In this document: in pieces, positions 54,295 to 64,000 of the stretch
Numbering within the stretch: position 1 is the stretch's first letter
Layout: each line of letters opens with the position of its first letter
Source: Toxonevra muliebris
Lineage: Eukaryota > Arthropoda > Insecta > Diptera > Pallopteridae
Direction of reading: 5' to 3'
Length of the DNA stretch: 64,000 nt
NCBI GenBank assembly: GCA_963691655.1
Contig: OY829331.1
Span: 292,501 to 356,500 of the forward strand
Notes under the pieces: model-generated
Database searches by the model: none
Told to the model about the DNA's origin: nothing
The model's input: the letters and a program-made list of their open reading frames with translations, nothing else
Made by a program: the position numbers and the translations under genes

Positions 54295-55095
54295 ATGAGT
54301 CTGACCTGCTCGCCGCCACCTCCTGGTGACAGTAAACACCAACAAATGCAGCAAACAACAGCAGTAACTTCAACATCAGCAACAAACGCTATAATAGCAA
54401 TAATAACTACAACTTTTAAAGCCAGTAGAAGGTCCCTGGTCGGTTTACCGGCAACTCCAAAAGTAATAGCACAAGACTCTTCTGAACAGACTCAAATGCC
54501 CAAAAGAAAAGCCATAAATCAGCAATTTTTACAATTCATGCACAACAACGCAAAAATTCTGAGCAAGTTGTAAGCCAAAAAAGCTTTTTACCGCTTCCCA
54601 ATGCAGAAGATACGTCTGATACCAGATACTAATAGCACAAAACCGTCCCAATATTCCTCAGAGAGCAAAACTCCAGTGCTTTTTATGGTATCCCTACAAG
54701 GGTAAGATAAGTAAAACTTAGGTCCAAGTTAATAATAAAGACCATCATTAGTGACTTGGAGCATAACAAAAAGAGTTTTTATTCTTACCAGCTGAAAAGT
54801 TGTAAAGGTTTCTCAGTTGTTATTAGAGGTACTTAACCCGGTGTGAACACTAATAAGCGGCATTGAAAGAGGAGGGGTATAATGTGAAAAATGTCTATAA
54901 CATGGTGAACCGTAACCGTGTTCCACCCTTCTATAAAATCGAACTGGTTGCAGACGCGAATAAAAGGGAGATAATCACACGATATTTACACTTAGATACC
55001 GGATACACCGCGAAATCACAATGGAAGAGTCGCGCAAGTGCATAGGCCCAATTCAATGCATTAACTGTAATGAGCTATGTTTAATCAAATGCAAT
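54295..55095 (+). pseudogene. Jockey-type LINE ORF1 fragment in a Cadps intron
   Basis: The frame 54295-54573 starts MSLTCSPPPPGDSKHQQ and is Gln/Thr-rich. After stops, 54863-55045 encodes EGYNVKNVYNMVNRNRVPPF YKIELV, the PRE_C2HC-type domain of Jockey/X-element ORF1, then QCINCNE, the start of the CCHC knuckle. The rest of the LINE is absent; it is antisense to Cadps. Confidence 0.65.
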
Positions 55096-55150
55096 ATATA
55101 TTAAATTTTACGTTGCGTTTTTCTCTGTATCATATCAGTGCAATACTTAC

Positions 55151-55460
55151 CAAATCAATACCATCTATAGTAGTTAATTTAAAGCTTTGATTTTTAGCAT
55201 CTAATATCACATTAACCATAGCACACATTTCCGAAGGTATTATATAATCTGTTGAAATGAAGGCAATATTTTTCTTAAGCCACGACTGAAATGATGAATC
55301 TGTACGCTGAATGCATTGTTCAATCATTTCGGCAGCCATCATTTTTAAACGTTGCTCCAAATGTTGACGAAATTCTGCATCCGGCCAATGGAGGTCACGT
55401 ATAAATGATTGTAAGGCATCTAACTTCCAGAAAAGATCCTCAGATGTAGCACAACCATTT
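55151..55460 (-). CDS. Cadps: Cadps internal exon (start of MUN/MHD region)
   Basis: The donor GTAAGT is at 55145-55150 and the best acceptor GGGTGATAG ends at 55461. It encodes [60 protein letters not shown] and MVNVILDAKNQSFKLT, ending DGIDL in phase 0, which joins YKFH of the next exon. Vertebrate CAPS reads [20 protein letters not shown] at this place. The frame stays open to 55564, so an acceptor up to about 90 bp further upstream cannot be excluded. Confidence 0.9.
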
Positions 55461-56651
55461 CTATCACCCAAAAGACGTGGCCAAACATTAACGACAAAAT
55501 CACATAAAAAAAAAGTTTTGTTTTGACGCAAATTTACACGAAAAATACAAAACAAACAATACAAAATTTAAAAATTTACTATTGAATAATAATTTTATTA
55601 CAACAAATACAAACAAAATTATAACATATGAAATATATAAGTAATTAAGTTAGACTAGCGAGCAAAATTAGCTAGTGATATGCATAGTTTTTATTTTTTG
55701 TGTGTTACTGTGTGCATTAAAAACTACAGAAAACTTTGTTCTGTAAGCGCTATATGAAACACAAACATATTGAACACATGTCTTAAAAATACTATCTTAA
55801 TATTAAGCAATTAAAAAAATTAAAATCATGCTCAATAATTTGATTTTTAAGGGCGGATTTCAGGTGATCAATTTAAATCGAATTTAAGTTAATTGTAAAT
55901 TAAAAATTAAATACGACTTAATTCTATGCGATATTCTATATCGCTGCAGACTTTGGCAGCTTTGCCATTTTTGCACGAAATGGCTTTTGTGCGTATTCCT
56001 TTCAGTCTCGTCGCCAATTGTTGCATCGTTATTGATTGATAATAAAATATTATTTTTACATATCTGTGGTCAAAAATAGTAATCGCTTAAGTCTGAAAAT
56101 CTCATCTCGAGTATGCACGGTTTGAAGTTAATGTGATTGGTTTCTATTCTACGTAAGAGAACACGTTTCTTTTTTATAACTTTTGTTTTAAAAAACTTAG
56201 AATTTCAGGCATTTTACGTATTTATAACTCCGAGAAAATAAGCCGTTTTGTTTCTTTCTGTTATTTCCGATTGTAAGTAATACAAATAAGTTAATTTATG
56301 AAATGTTTAAATAAAAAATTTATTAAGCGCCTGTGCGAAATGTGACTAAATTTTAGCAATTGGCTAAATATCTAGAAATGCTGATAATATAGTCAATAAT
56401 GTATTTCAAATTTTTGGTAAATTATATCTCTGAATTTGGCTAAAATTTACTATTTTTGGAGCACGGTAAATCTAATTAGTTGCTACCTAAACATGTATAT
56501 GTATTAAAAGAAATACGAAGAAGATGCAAACAAAATTTGTTACTGTGAACGAAGATTTTTACTGTAGTTATTGCTCACATTCTTTTCACATTCTCTAAAT
56601 GGCATATACAAAAACTATTATTAGCAAATAATGCAATGTTTCCATGCAATT
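55461..56651 (-). other. Cadps upstream intron or flank, AT-rich
   Basis: No further Cadps exon or other gene was recognised. Confidence 0.5.
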
Positions 56652-56785
56652 TATTTCACAATCAGGATACCAGGCCACAAAGGCATACAGGGCAGCGAAC
56701 TGGCAGACGCTGCAGCACGTTTCGCAGCTTCGGCTCCTTGCCTTACTTTCCCCGCATGGGAAGATAAAGATGTCCACAAAATGAA
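56652..56785 (+). pseudogene. LINE RNase H fragment
   Basis: Plus strand: FTIRIPGHKGIQGSELADAAARF, the C-terminal block of a LINE RNase H (usual form W.PGH.GI.GNE.AD..A). Isolated, about 130 bp. Confidence 0.65.
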
Positions 56786-59285
56786 TAATACCATTTAGGG
56801 TACGTTTTTATTTTTTCAGATAAAAATCCTTTTGTTTTGGTATTAGTACTTTTTTATAGCTATCAAATATTTGTAACAATGTATTATTTTTCTTCTTTCC
56901 CTTTCATCAATACGAAACAGATGAGAAAAACAAACAAGATGGTTAATGCAAGAGCGACAGAGAAAGAGACTTATGTACGAATACCAAACTAAAATACAAG
57001 TACGAAAAATAAATGTATTCTTTTACTATGAGAATCCCATACAAACTAAGTACGTTTTGGCTTTCGTACTTTTGGTACCCGTTTTGTTTTGGTATTCGTA
57101 CATTTTTCTTTGTTTTTGTGTTACACTTTGTTTATTTACGAATTCATAGCTCTGAGCACTCAGATCAAACGTAATTGTGTTTCTTTTTGTGATCGGAGCG
57201 CGCTCAGAGCGTACTCTACGTGCTCAGAAGAAATTGACTGAGCAGGCACAGCACGATTGAAAAAAATATTTTGACAGTGTTGCAGCTATTTGAAATGGCG
57301 AACTACGGCTCAGAATAAAAAAAAAATCAAAACGATTGAAAAAAACTTAATTATAAATAGCTGTACTCTGACAGTTCGTGCTCTATGCGTTTTAAAATTA
57401 AATTAGAGTTGTCAGAGCGTGCTCGGAGTGTACTCTGATCAGAGCGTGCTCGGTGTGCTCGTGCTCTACTCTACTCCGTGCTCTGAGTTAAAAAAGAAAA
57501 ACGCCTATAGAGAGCAAATCAGCACAGATCACTGCTGCGTTCGATTCATTTGTTTGTTACAACTTTTTGCGTTTGCAGCAATCACTTGCGCGGGCTCTTT
57601 TTTGCTGTAATTTTGTAGAAGATATACAAATTATATTTATTTTATATGCACGTATGGCAATATGTGATGTGGGTAGTGGGGTAGGGGGTATAATATAACA
57701 AATGTAAAAATTAAAAAGTGGTGGTCTTTTTTTTCTTAAAATAAAAATTTAAAATTAATATTTTTTTATATAAATTTTTAAAACAGTACGTTTTTATTTT
57801 TTTGTCGTACATTCTTATTCTCACTCGATGCAACACTGAACAATGCATATCTCGCAATGTTAACATTTCTCGCATTTTTAGGAACAAAAAAGTTTCATTC
57901 AGGAAAAAGTTTATGCAGTGTATTAACAGTAAAAATGTCTTTCAGTGAAAACGAAATATTTTGGAAAGATTTTTTTGTGAATTTACAGAAATCTTTCTGA
58001 AACATGGAAAATAAAAATTTGAATTTATAAAAATAAACTGGCAAAAACAAAGGCGTATAAGGTATGCAGTAAATGCGTATGCCACTGCGATGCTGATTGC
58101 TCGAAGTTTTCGTACAAAATTAAATTTGATATCAAATTTGACCTTGTGAACGAAACTCGTCGAGCGATTGTCAAGCGCAGTTGTCCAACCAATCGATAGT
58201 GTGAACGGCCCTATTGACTACAATCTATTGGACCTGCGATAGAATGAAATGTAAAAATCAGTGAAAATTGTACCGGAAGTGCATCAAAACTTAATTTGAT
58301 TGGAAAATAAAATACAGAATCGGGTTTCTCATGCCAAAAAAATGTCCATACCCCAAAAGTAAGATTTTTGGTACAGTGCCAGTTTGATAATCAATGTATG
58401 ATATGTATGTATGTGTATAAATAAGATTGGTTCTTATTTCGAAACTCAAATTATTAAAATTTACGCTTAATAAATTTTTGTTTTCTTACAGTGCTTCAAT
58501 TCTTATATGTAAAGCGCTTAGGTCAAACGTGATATAATATATTTACGATACTATGGGTGCGCTTCCCGGGTGCAAATCATAAAAGCTGATTTCGAAGTGA
58601 TTAATCAAAAATCTGTGTTTGCATTAGTTGTAAAATTTTTGAAAATAATTAAATTCTAGTTTATGAAATGTTTTAATTTCCTTCCAAAAATATATTTATA
58701 TAATTTTTGGATAATTTTGAGCTTGTGTCGAGTTTGCCAACTGTCAAAGTTTTGAGAAATCATGCTGACCTGAAAAATCAGAAAAATAATATGATTACTA
58801 AAATGGCGTTCGCTTCGCTAATCAGAAACACTCAGCGATGCGTTTCTAACATTCTTTGAAAGCAACTTTTCTGATTTTGCAACAGGGAAACGCAGCTTAT
58901 ATATACATAAGTAGTACTTACATGTATTGTATTGTATGTATGTATTATATTTTATTTATATTCCTATTTCATTAGATTATGCCAATTTTTTATGGTTTAT
59001 GAGATTGTTATTAATTTCTACATGCAATCAATTGAATTTTTAAATGTGTTTTTAATGTAATTCATAAGATTTCAGTTATGCAAATTTTAAATTGTTCAGC
59101 TATAGCTATATATTTCAGTTTATACTAAATAATATATGTATATAAGTATTTCTAAGTAAATGTAGCGTTGATCTGTTAAACAAAAATGTGTTCAAAATTG
59201 ATTATAGAATGAAAAATACTTTTATTTTGTACATAATAGCAATTAGACTGTGCAACGTAAAAAACCCAAAAAATTTGATACATGC
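56786..59285. other. AT-rich stretch with a palindromic CAGAGCGTGCTC cluster
   Basis: At 57142-57490 motifs related to CAGAGCGTGCTC and GTACTCTG recur many times in both orientations, with similar ends (GCTCTGAGCACTC, and CTCCGTGCTCTGAG), probably an old MITE. No gene is supported. Confidence 0.45.
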
Positions 59286-59977
59286 TTCTATATCACTGTT
59301 GCCAGATGTAGAGGTTCCCCGCTAAAACTGAAGGTTTTTTGAAGCAACTTAGGAATTTATTTATGTTTATTATTTTCCTAATAAAATCTAAACCTAAAAT
59401 TTTAACCAAATTTAATCTACCGAAAATGTATATTTTTAAAATACATATATTAATCGTTTCTAACTTTTGATAAAAAAAATCATACGGTAATTTTCTATAT
59501 CACAGATATTGTGTTCATTTAAGTTCATGGTCTTCGTGACATTTTTTACACAAGCTCTAGTTGAAGAATATTTTTTTCTAATTTTCGATTTTTTACAAAA
59601 GTTTTTTTTTCTCGCTTGAAACCACTAAAAGTTCTTAAGATAATGTGTTTTTACGAAATTTAATTTATAAAGTCTACTGATTATCGAAAATATGAAAATA
59701 TCAAGATTTTAGCATTATTCCTGCTGACATGCCCAGTATCTTATTCCTTATTTGAGCGACTTTTTTTTTAAATGAATTGTGACAAATCCAAAATACGAAA
59801 TAGATTATTGGTTTCTACAACTGAGAAAATTCTACTTGTCCGCCATTGTTTAAAAATGTCTGAGGATGTAGCCGTTGTTTAAATCTGAGGTTATCTACGC
59901 AACGTATCAATACCTGGATCTTTAAGAAATTTTTGATGATAATTAATTTTTTACGAAAAGATATTCCATATCTTTCA

Positions 59978-60365
59978 CGGTACGTTTGAACCAGTTTTAA
60001 TTGAAACGTCTTTGCATATTTAATTTTTGTTTTTATTATCGTAATCTGACACCGTACGATCTGTTTTAAACAAAAAACAAAAAAATCGCCGGGGCCTTTA
60101 AAAAAAATTAGCTCAAAAACCGTGGGCACCCAAGTTTGACCTTTATTTGATCTGTAGGTCAGACCCTAGGTGAGACAGAATTTTTCGGCCGAAAAATTGT
60201 CTACAAAAATGCTGACAACAAATTTTTTCCTATCTGCAGTACTTCTCTAGATATTTCGGAAAAGCTAAAGAAATAAACTGAAAAACGTTAATTTTACTAC
60301 ATTTTGATCCAAACATTTGTTGAAACAACTTTTGCAACAAAATTTGTATTATTTATTGGACATTG
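59978..60365 (+). repeat. Long inverted repeat, left arm, inside the 59294 transposon
   Basis: About 390 bp. Starts CGGTACGTTTGAACCAG and contains CCGTGGGCACCCAAGTTT; its reverse complement recurs at 61368-61757. Confidence 0.8.
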
Positions 60366-60488
60366 GTAACATTCTATTTCTTTAAACGTGCAACCCATAA
60401 TAATTAATTAATTAATAAGTGTTGCGGGTGAATTGTTTTGAAGTGTTGCGGGTGTATTGTTTTTAAATTAAATTTTTTTCAAACAGTA

Positions 60489-61254
60489 TTAAAATCGAAG
60501 TGAACAGCCCCAATTGCTTATGATCAAAACATCAAGTTTTTCCAATAAAATTTTACAGCAATTTCCATTGTAAACAGTGCTACCATGAATAATCTCCCGA
60601 TTGACATGATGCCATTTTGCCCATGCAAAAGTTTCATCACTAAATTCGAAAATATTATTCACTACTCCCAATATTAAATGCAGCGCAGGCGGTGGAATTA
60701 TATCCAAAAAAAGATTCTCCGGGTCACCTGTAAACACTGGTTCGTTCACGTTGCCAACACATGTTGCCAACACATCATGTGCAGAGAAATAAGGCATTAT
60801 ACCAGCCAAGATATTTGCAAGTTTCAAATCGGTGGCAATTTTGCCTTCAAAGCTGTTTATCTGGATTGCGTACCATAGCTGTGAGACATTTTCGAAATTT
60901 TCTTGGATTTCCTGAGCTAAACCAAGAATGAATAGTTTCACCCTAGAATGTATTGACAAGCGTACTTTGAGAAAAGGTCCTTCACCATCGATTCCAAATT
61001 TTAAGTGCACTCGATCCACTTGACGTTTTTCCTTAACGAAATCATCAAACCATCCAAATTCTTTCAATACAATGCATATTTTTTAGCGTCTGAGATTTTT
61101 TCGCCTTTGATATTTGAATTTTTAACTTAAAAAATACGTCCAAGCAGTGAATACCCATCGACAGCTGTTCTTTCAAATTTAACTCAATTGCTCTCCTTTT
61201 GCGACTTGCAGAACGAATCATTGACGCAATTCCAATGGTTGCATTTTGAGTCAA
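60489..61254 (-). pseudogene. Transposon-like ORF remnant of unknown family
   Basis: The frame 61067-60489 (192 aa) starts MKEFGWFDDFVKEKRQVDRV and contains KFGIDGEGPFLKVRLSI, NLFLDIIPPPALHLILGVVN and NGNCCKILLEKLDVLI. I recognise the PPPxLHLxLGxVN pattern from many uncharacterised, probably transposon-encoded invertebrate proteins, but not a named transposase. Upstream, 61254-61045 overlaps in another frame, so a frameshift is present and the N-terminus is missing. It is located between the long inverted repeats. Confidence 0.5.
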
Positions 61255-61367
61255 GTTGAAACTTGTTTACATATATAATTTAAAAACCACTCACCCGCAA
61301 TATCCTCAACACTTATTAAAAACCGTGAGTGAATTTAATGGAGTATACGTTTAAAGATGAAGTATGT

Positions 61368-61757
61368 TACCAATATCCAATAAATAATAAACATTTTTTT
61401 GCAAAAGTTACTTGTTTTTATTGTTTCAACAATTGTATGAATCAAAACATTATTCAGTTTTTCTTTAGTTTTTCCGAAATATTTAGAGAAGTACGACAGA
61501 TATTTAGTAAAAAATTTGTTATTAGCATTTTTGTAGAGAATTTTTTAGCCGAATATTTTTTGCTGAAAATCAAAAAATTCTATCCAACCTAGGATCTGAC
61601 CTATAAATCAAATAAACGTTAAACTTGGGTGCCCACGGTTTTTGTGCCAGTTTTTTTTTAAAAAGGTCCCCGGCGATTTTTTTGTTTTTCGTCTAAAACT
61701 GTTCGTATGGTGTACGGATGCAAAGACCTTGCAATCAAAACTGGTTTAAACGTACCG
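61368..61757 (-). repeat. Long inverted repeat, right arm, inside the 59294 transposon
   Basis: Reverse-complement partner of 59978-60365, ending AAACTGGTTTAAACGTACCG. Confidence 0.8.
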
Positions 61758-61975
61758 GGCTTTGACTTTCCCTACTAAATATAATGTTTATAAAATAGAT
61801 TGTAAATATATGTACCCGTGCATTCAATTTTATCGTCTATTATACCATTATACCATAGTAATTATTTAAAATCAAAATCTAGAGGATTTTTTCTAAAAGT
61901 GCACAAAACTGAAGGTTTTTGTTTGGTACATCTAGAGGGAAATAGGTTTCGCAATCTGGCAACAGTGTTCCATAT

Positions 61976-63755
61976 AAGCCTGGGCCAAATGGTAGCCTGC
62001 ATGCGCAAGAGCATGGCGAAATGAAAAAAAGTACCGCGTTGCCGCTTTGACCATTTATAGTCAAAAGTGGTTATTTTTTTTTTTGCCTAATGTTGAGTTT
62101 TCGGCGATTTTATTTTTCATTTGATTATTTTTTTTTTATTTCAAAGAGTAAGATGCACTGCCACGCATACGATATTATCGTATACGGGGCTACGTAATAA
62201 TTTAACCAACTAGGGCGTTGTGCCTATTGACGTAGCTATGATTATTTTCTGGGAGGACCTGGCCCTCAGACTTAAAATTTACGTTAATTGTATTTATTAC
62301 ATATATTTGCTCCATACATTTTGCTAAAGTATTTCAGACCTTCATTGTGACAGCAGAATATGAAAATAGGGTGCTAAAAACCAATTGCAATTAAAAAAAA
62401 ATTTAAATTCGCGAAAACTGGATGCGTTACTCCAAAAAGAGTGATTTTAAAGGATGTTTTGCAATAGGTTTGGGATTTTGTATGGAAAAAGCATTCAACT
62501 TGCATATAAAAGGTTGTAAATATGTAAATATGCCGCTAAAGCGAATGTCGTACCCAGTTTTTTCATACAACTAAACCGAAAGCCACCCCTAGTGCCTAAA
62601 GTGACCATTTGGCACCTTTTTTCCGAATTTTTAAATTCACCCGTTCAAGGCCGTATTTAGGGTGGGGTTTTGGGGGTTCTAAACCGCCCACCCCCCCCCC
62701 GAAATGTGGAAACTTTCTTCTATTTTTTGATATTAATTGCCAGTGGATGAAAAAAAAGTCAAAATAAAATCTATTGAACAGTTTTTAAATATTTTTTACT
62801 TCCATCGGTTTCTTTCTAAAAAGTCAAATATAAAAAAACAAACTTGAAATCTTAGTTACACTGTACGACCAGATCCGATTTGTTTTCTTTGACATGAGGT
62901 TTGACTTTGGATACAAAAAGAGAAGATGATGCTGAACAATTCTGCATTTATGTATAGTTTTTTTAAGTCAGTAACTGTTTTTGATTTACAGTTTCGGGTT
63001 TAGGGCTCATTTGGAGGGGCATGATTCAGCCTATAATTTCTGGATTTCGAAGTTTGAACCAGTGTTCAGCTCTCCAATTTTTAAAAATGGCCAAAAATTC
63101 TATTTTAGTGTTTTCCATCCCATTTTTTCTAAAACGTGGCGTGATGGGAAATTTTTGACCTCAGATTAGTGTTCAGTATAAAAAATTCATTCACAAACAC
63201 TAGGAACCATTTTATTCGCAAAGCCCATGTAGGGCAGTAGTAGTGGATCAGCTCCGAAGTTTTAGGAAACAATCTTAAAATGTAATTAATTCTTTAACCC
63301 ATTATTGCTCAGAGCACCCCGACTCGGAAGACCTCTTTCAATGCAGTAACTGCACGAATTTTGGGAATATAAGCCAACCTCATCCAATGTCAATGTCAAT
63401 TTTCTTCGAATGAAATGAATGAACAAATCTTCTTCTTACTATGTATTTGGCAAATGTTTTTATTTAATTTCTGTTACAAAATGTAGAATCACAACGAGGT
63501 GCAATGTAAAAACGATTTAAAATGTTAAATTTGAAATTCTGTAATGGCTTATTTTCGTCAACTATCAGGAAAACAACAAAAACACGCATCTCTTCTTCTT
63601 ATTCTTTGCTTTGGTTTTTTTACAATCAGATTTTAACATGGGGTGCAATGTTAATTCTTTTGTACATGCTAAGTTTCTGATATCGCTGCTACAATAACAT
63701 GTAAACAAACAATTTTTGTATTTATTTTACATATTTACATATAAATTCTACAAAC
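61976..63755. other. AT-rich non-coding stretch
   Basis: It holds a 17-bp palindrome ATACGATATTATCGTAT near 62167 and a G-run/C-run pair near 62660-62700. No gene. Confidence 0.5.
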
Positions 63756-63759
63756 ATAC

Positions 63760-63834
63760 CGTCGCCGAGAATTGATTTGGCGTATAAGCATACGAATACT
63801 TGTACACATTCGCCAAATCAATTCTCAAGCAACG
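63760..63834. mobile_element. 75-bp foldback micro-element with 4-bp duplication, copy 2
   Basis: Left arm CGTCGCCGAGAATTGATTTG and right arm CAAATCAATTCTCAAGCAAC are near-perfect inverted repeats of 27 bp around a short centre. The flanks ATAC at 63756-63759 and 63835-63838 are identical. Same family as 25094-25138. Confidence 0.65.
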
Positions 63835-64000
63835 ATACATGTGCAGATGCGACGGAATATATTTTTGCTGAACTTCTTCTTTATTTTATTTCTTTTGCAA
63901 AAATCATAGCATTTATAATTGATATTAGTAGATAAGTGTATTATTTCGAAGTCCTACAACTTTGGCATCTGAGGCAAAGTTGTGTATTACAAAAAGATAA

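Larger units (their letters stand above)
59294..61967. mobile_element. DNA transposon of uncertain superfamily (2674 bp)
   Basis: The 14-bp inverted ends CACTGTTGCCAGAT / ATCTGGCAACAGTG are flanked by TTCTATAT (59286-59293) and TTCCATAT (61968-61975), an 8-bp target copy with one mismatch. The 8-bp size fits hAT or P. It contains a minus-strand ORF remnant and an inner pair of long inverted repeats. Confidence 0.75.

Noticed and set aside
59815..60129. Minus-strand 104-aa frame
   Set aside because: It is mostly the long inverted repeat of the transposon read by chance.
1..64000. CRISPR arrays, bacterial operons, riboswitches or prophage genes
   Set aside because: No regularly spaced repeats with unique spacers and no bacterial gene organisation; the window has spliced exons and eukaryotic transposons.

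Overview
The window looks like nuclear DNA of a higher fly, most probably a tephritid-like dipteran. This is inference: it rests on the sequence of one conserved neuronal host gene, the very AT-rich background, and the insect families of transposable element (gypsy, copia, LOA, Jockey-like LINEs, hAT, tRNA-derived SINEs). Nothing bacterial or viral in organisation is present. Only one host gene can be supported: the 3' part of Cadps/CAPS (calcium-dependent secretion activator) on the minus strand, with exons at 55151-55460, 53378-53758, 39429-39568 and the terminal exon at 30998-31208. The three introns between them are about 1.4, 13.8 and 8.2 kb, and the two long ones are filled with transposable elements.

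Layout, left to right. 1-1547: 5' part of a LINE on the minus strand. 1548-4199: a degenerate hAT transposon. 4200-about 7050: gag, leader, primer-binding site and LTR of a gypsy-like element on the minus strand. 7898-13767: a complete gypsy-type retrotransposon (376-bp LTRs that I read as identical, 4-bp target duplication, -1 frameshift site). 13772-16990: LINE scraps, a possible piggyBac remnant and local repeats. About 17000-23320: a second, ruined gypsy-like element on the minus strand, related to the first, with an unusual repetitive 3' ORF. 23582-24641: a non-autonomous hAT with perfect 8-bp duplication. 25860-30539: LOA-type LINE no. 1, with intact ends and a 16-bp duplication, but with the reverse transcriptase removed in frame. 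30998-31208: last Cadps exon. 31692-36186: LOA-type LINE no. 2 with the reciprocal defect (RT kept, RNase H lost). 37706-38400: a TTAA-flanked element. 39809-43019: a decayed copia element. 43690-44143: tandem tRNA-derived SINEs. 45140-45308: a small hAT MITE. 47211-50129: several LINE fragments with a nested SINE. 51878-52979: an internally deleted hAT. 54295-55095: Jockey-type ORF1 fragment inside a Cadps intron. 59294-61967: an unclassified DNA transposon with an ORF and long internal inverted repeats.

The most striking signal is at the 5' ends of both LOA elements. Each starts with a sequence that folds by hand into the nested double pseudoknot of the HDV-like self-cleaving ribozymes (P1, P2, P3, a UCCUCGU loop, a P4 hairpin and a CUAA joining segment). 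P1 and P2 covary between the two copies. The 5' end of each LINE falls at, or within one base of, the predicted cleavage site. A SINE family in the same locus carries a 3' tail matching that of LOA no. 1, which suggests a LINE/SINE partnership. Two copies of a minute palindromic element (45 and 75 bp) with exact 4-bp flanking duplications are a further candidate for something not yet described.

All calls come from reading the sequence by eye; no database search, folding program or alignment was run.
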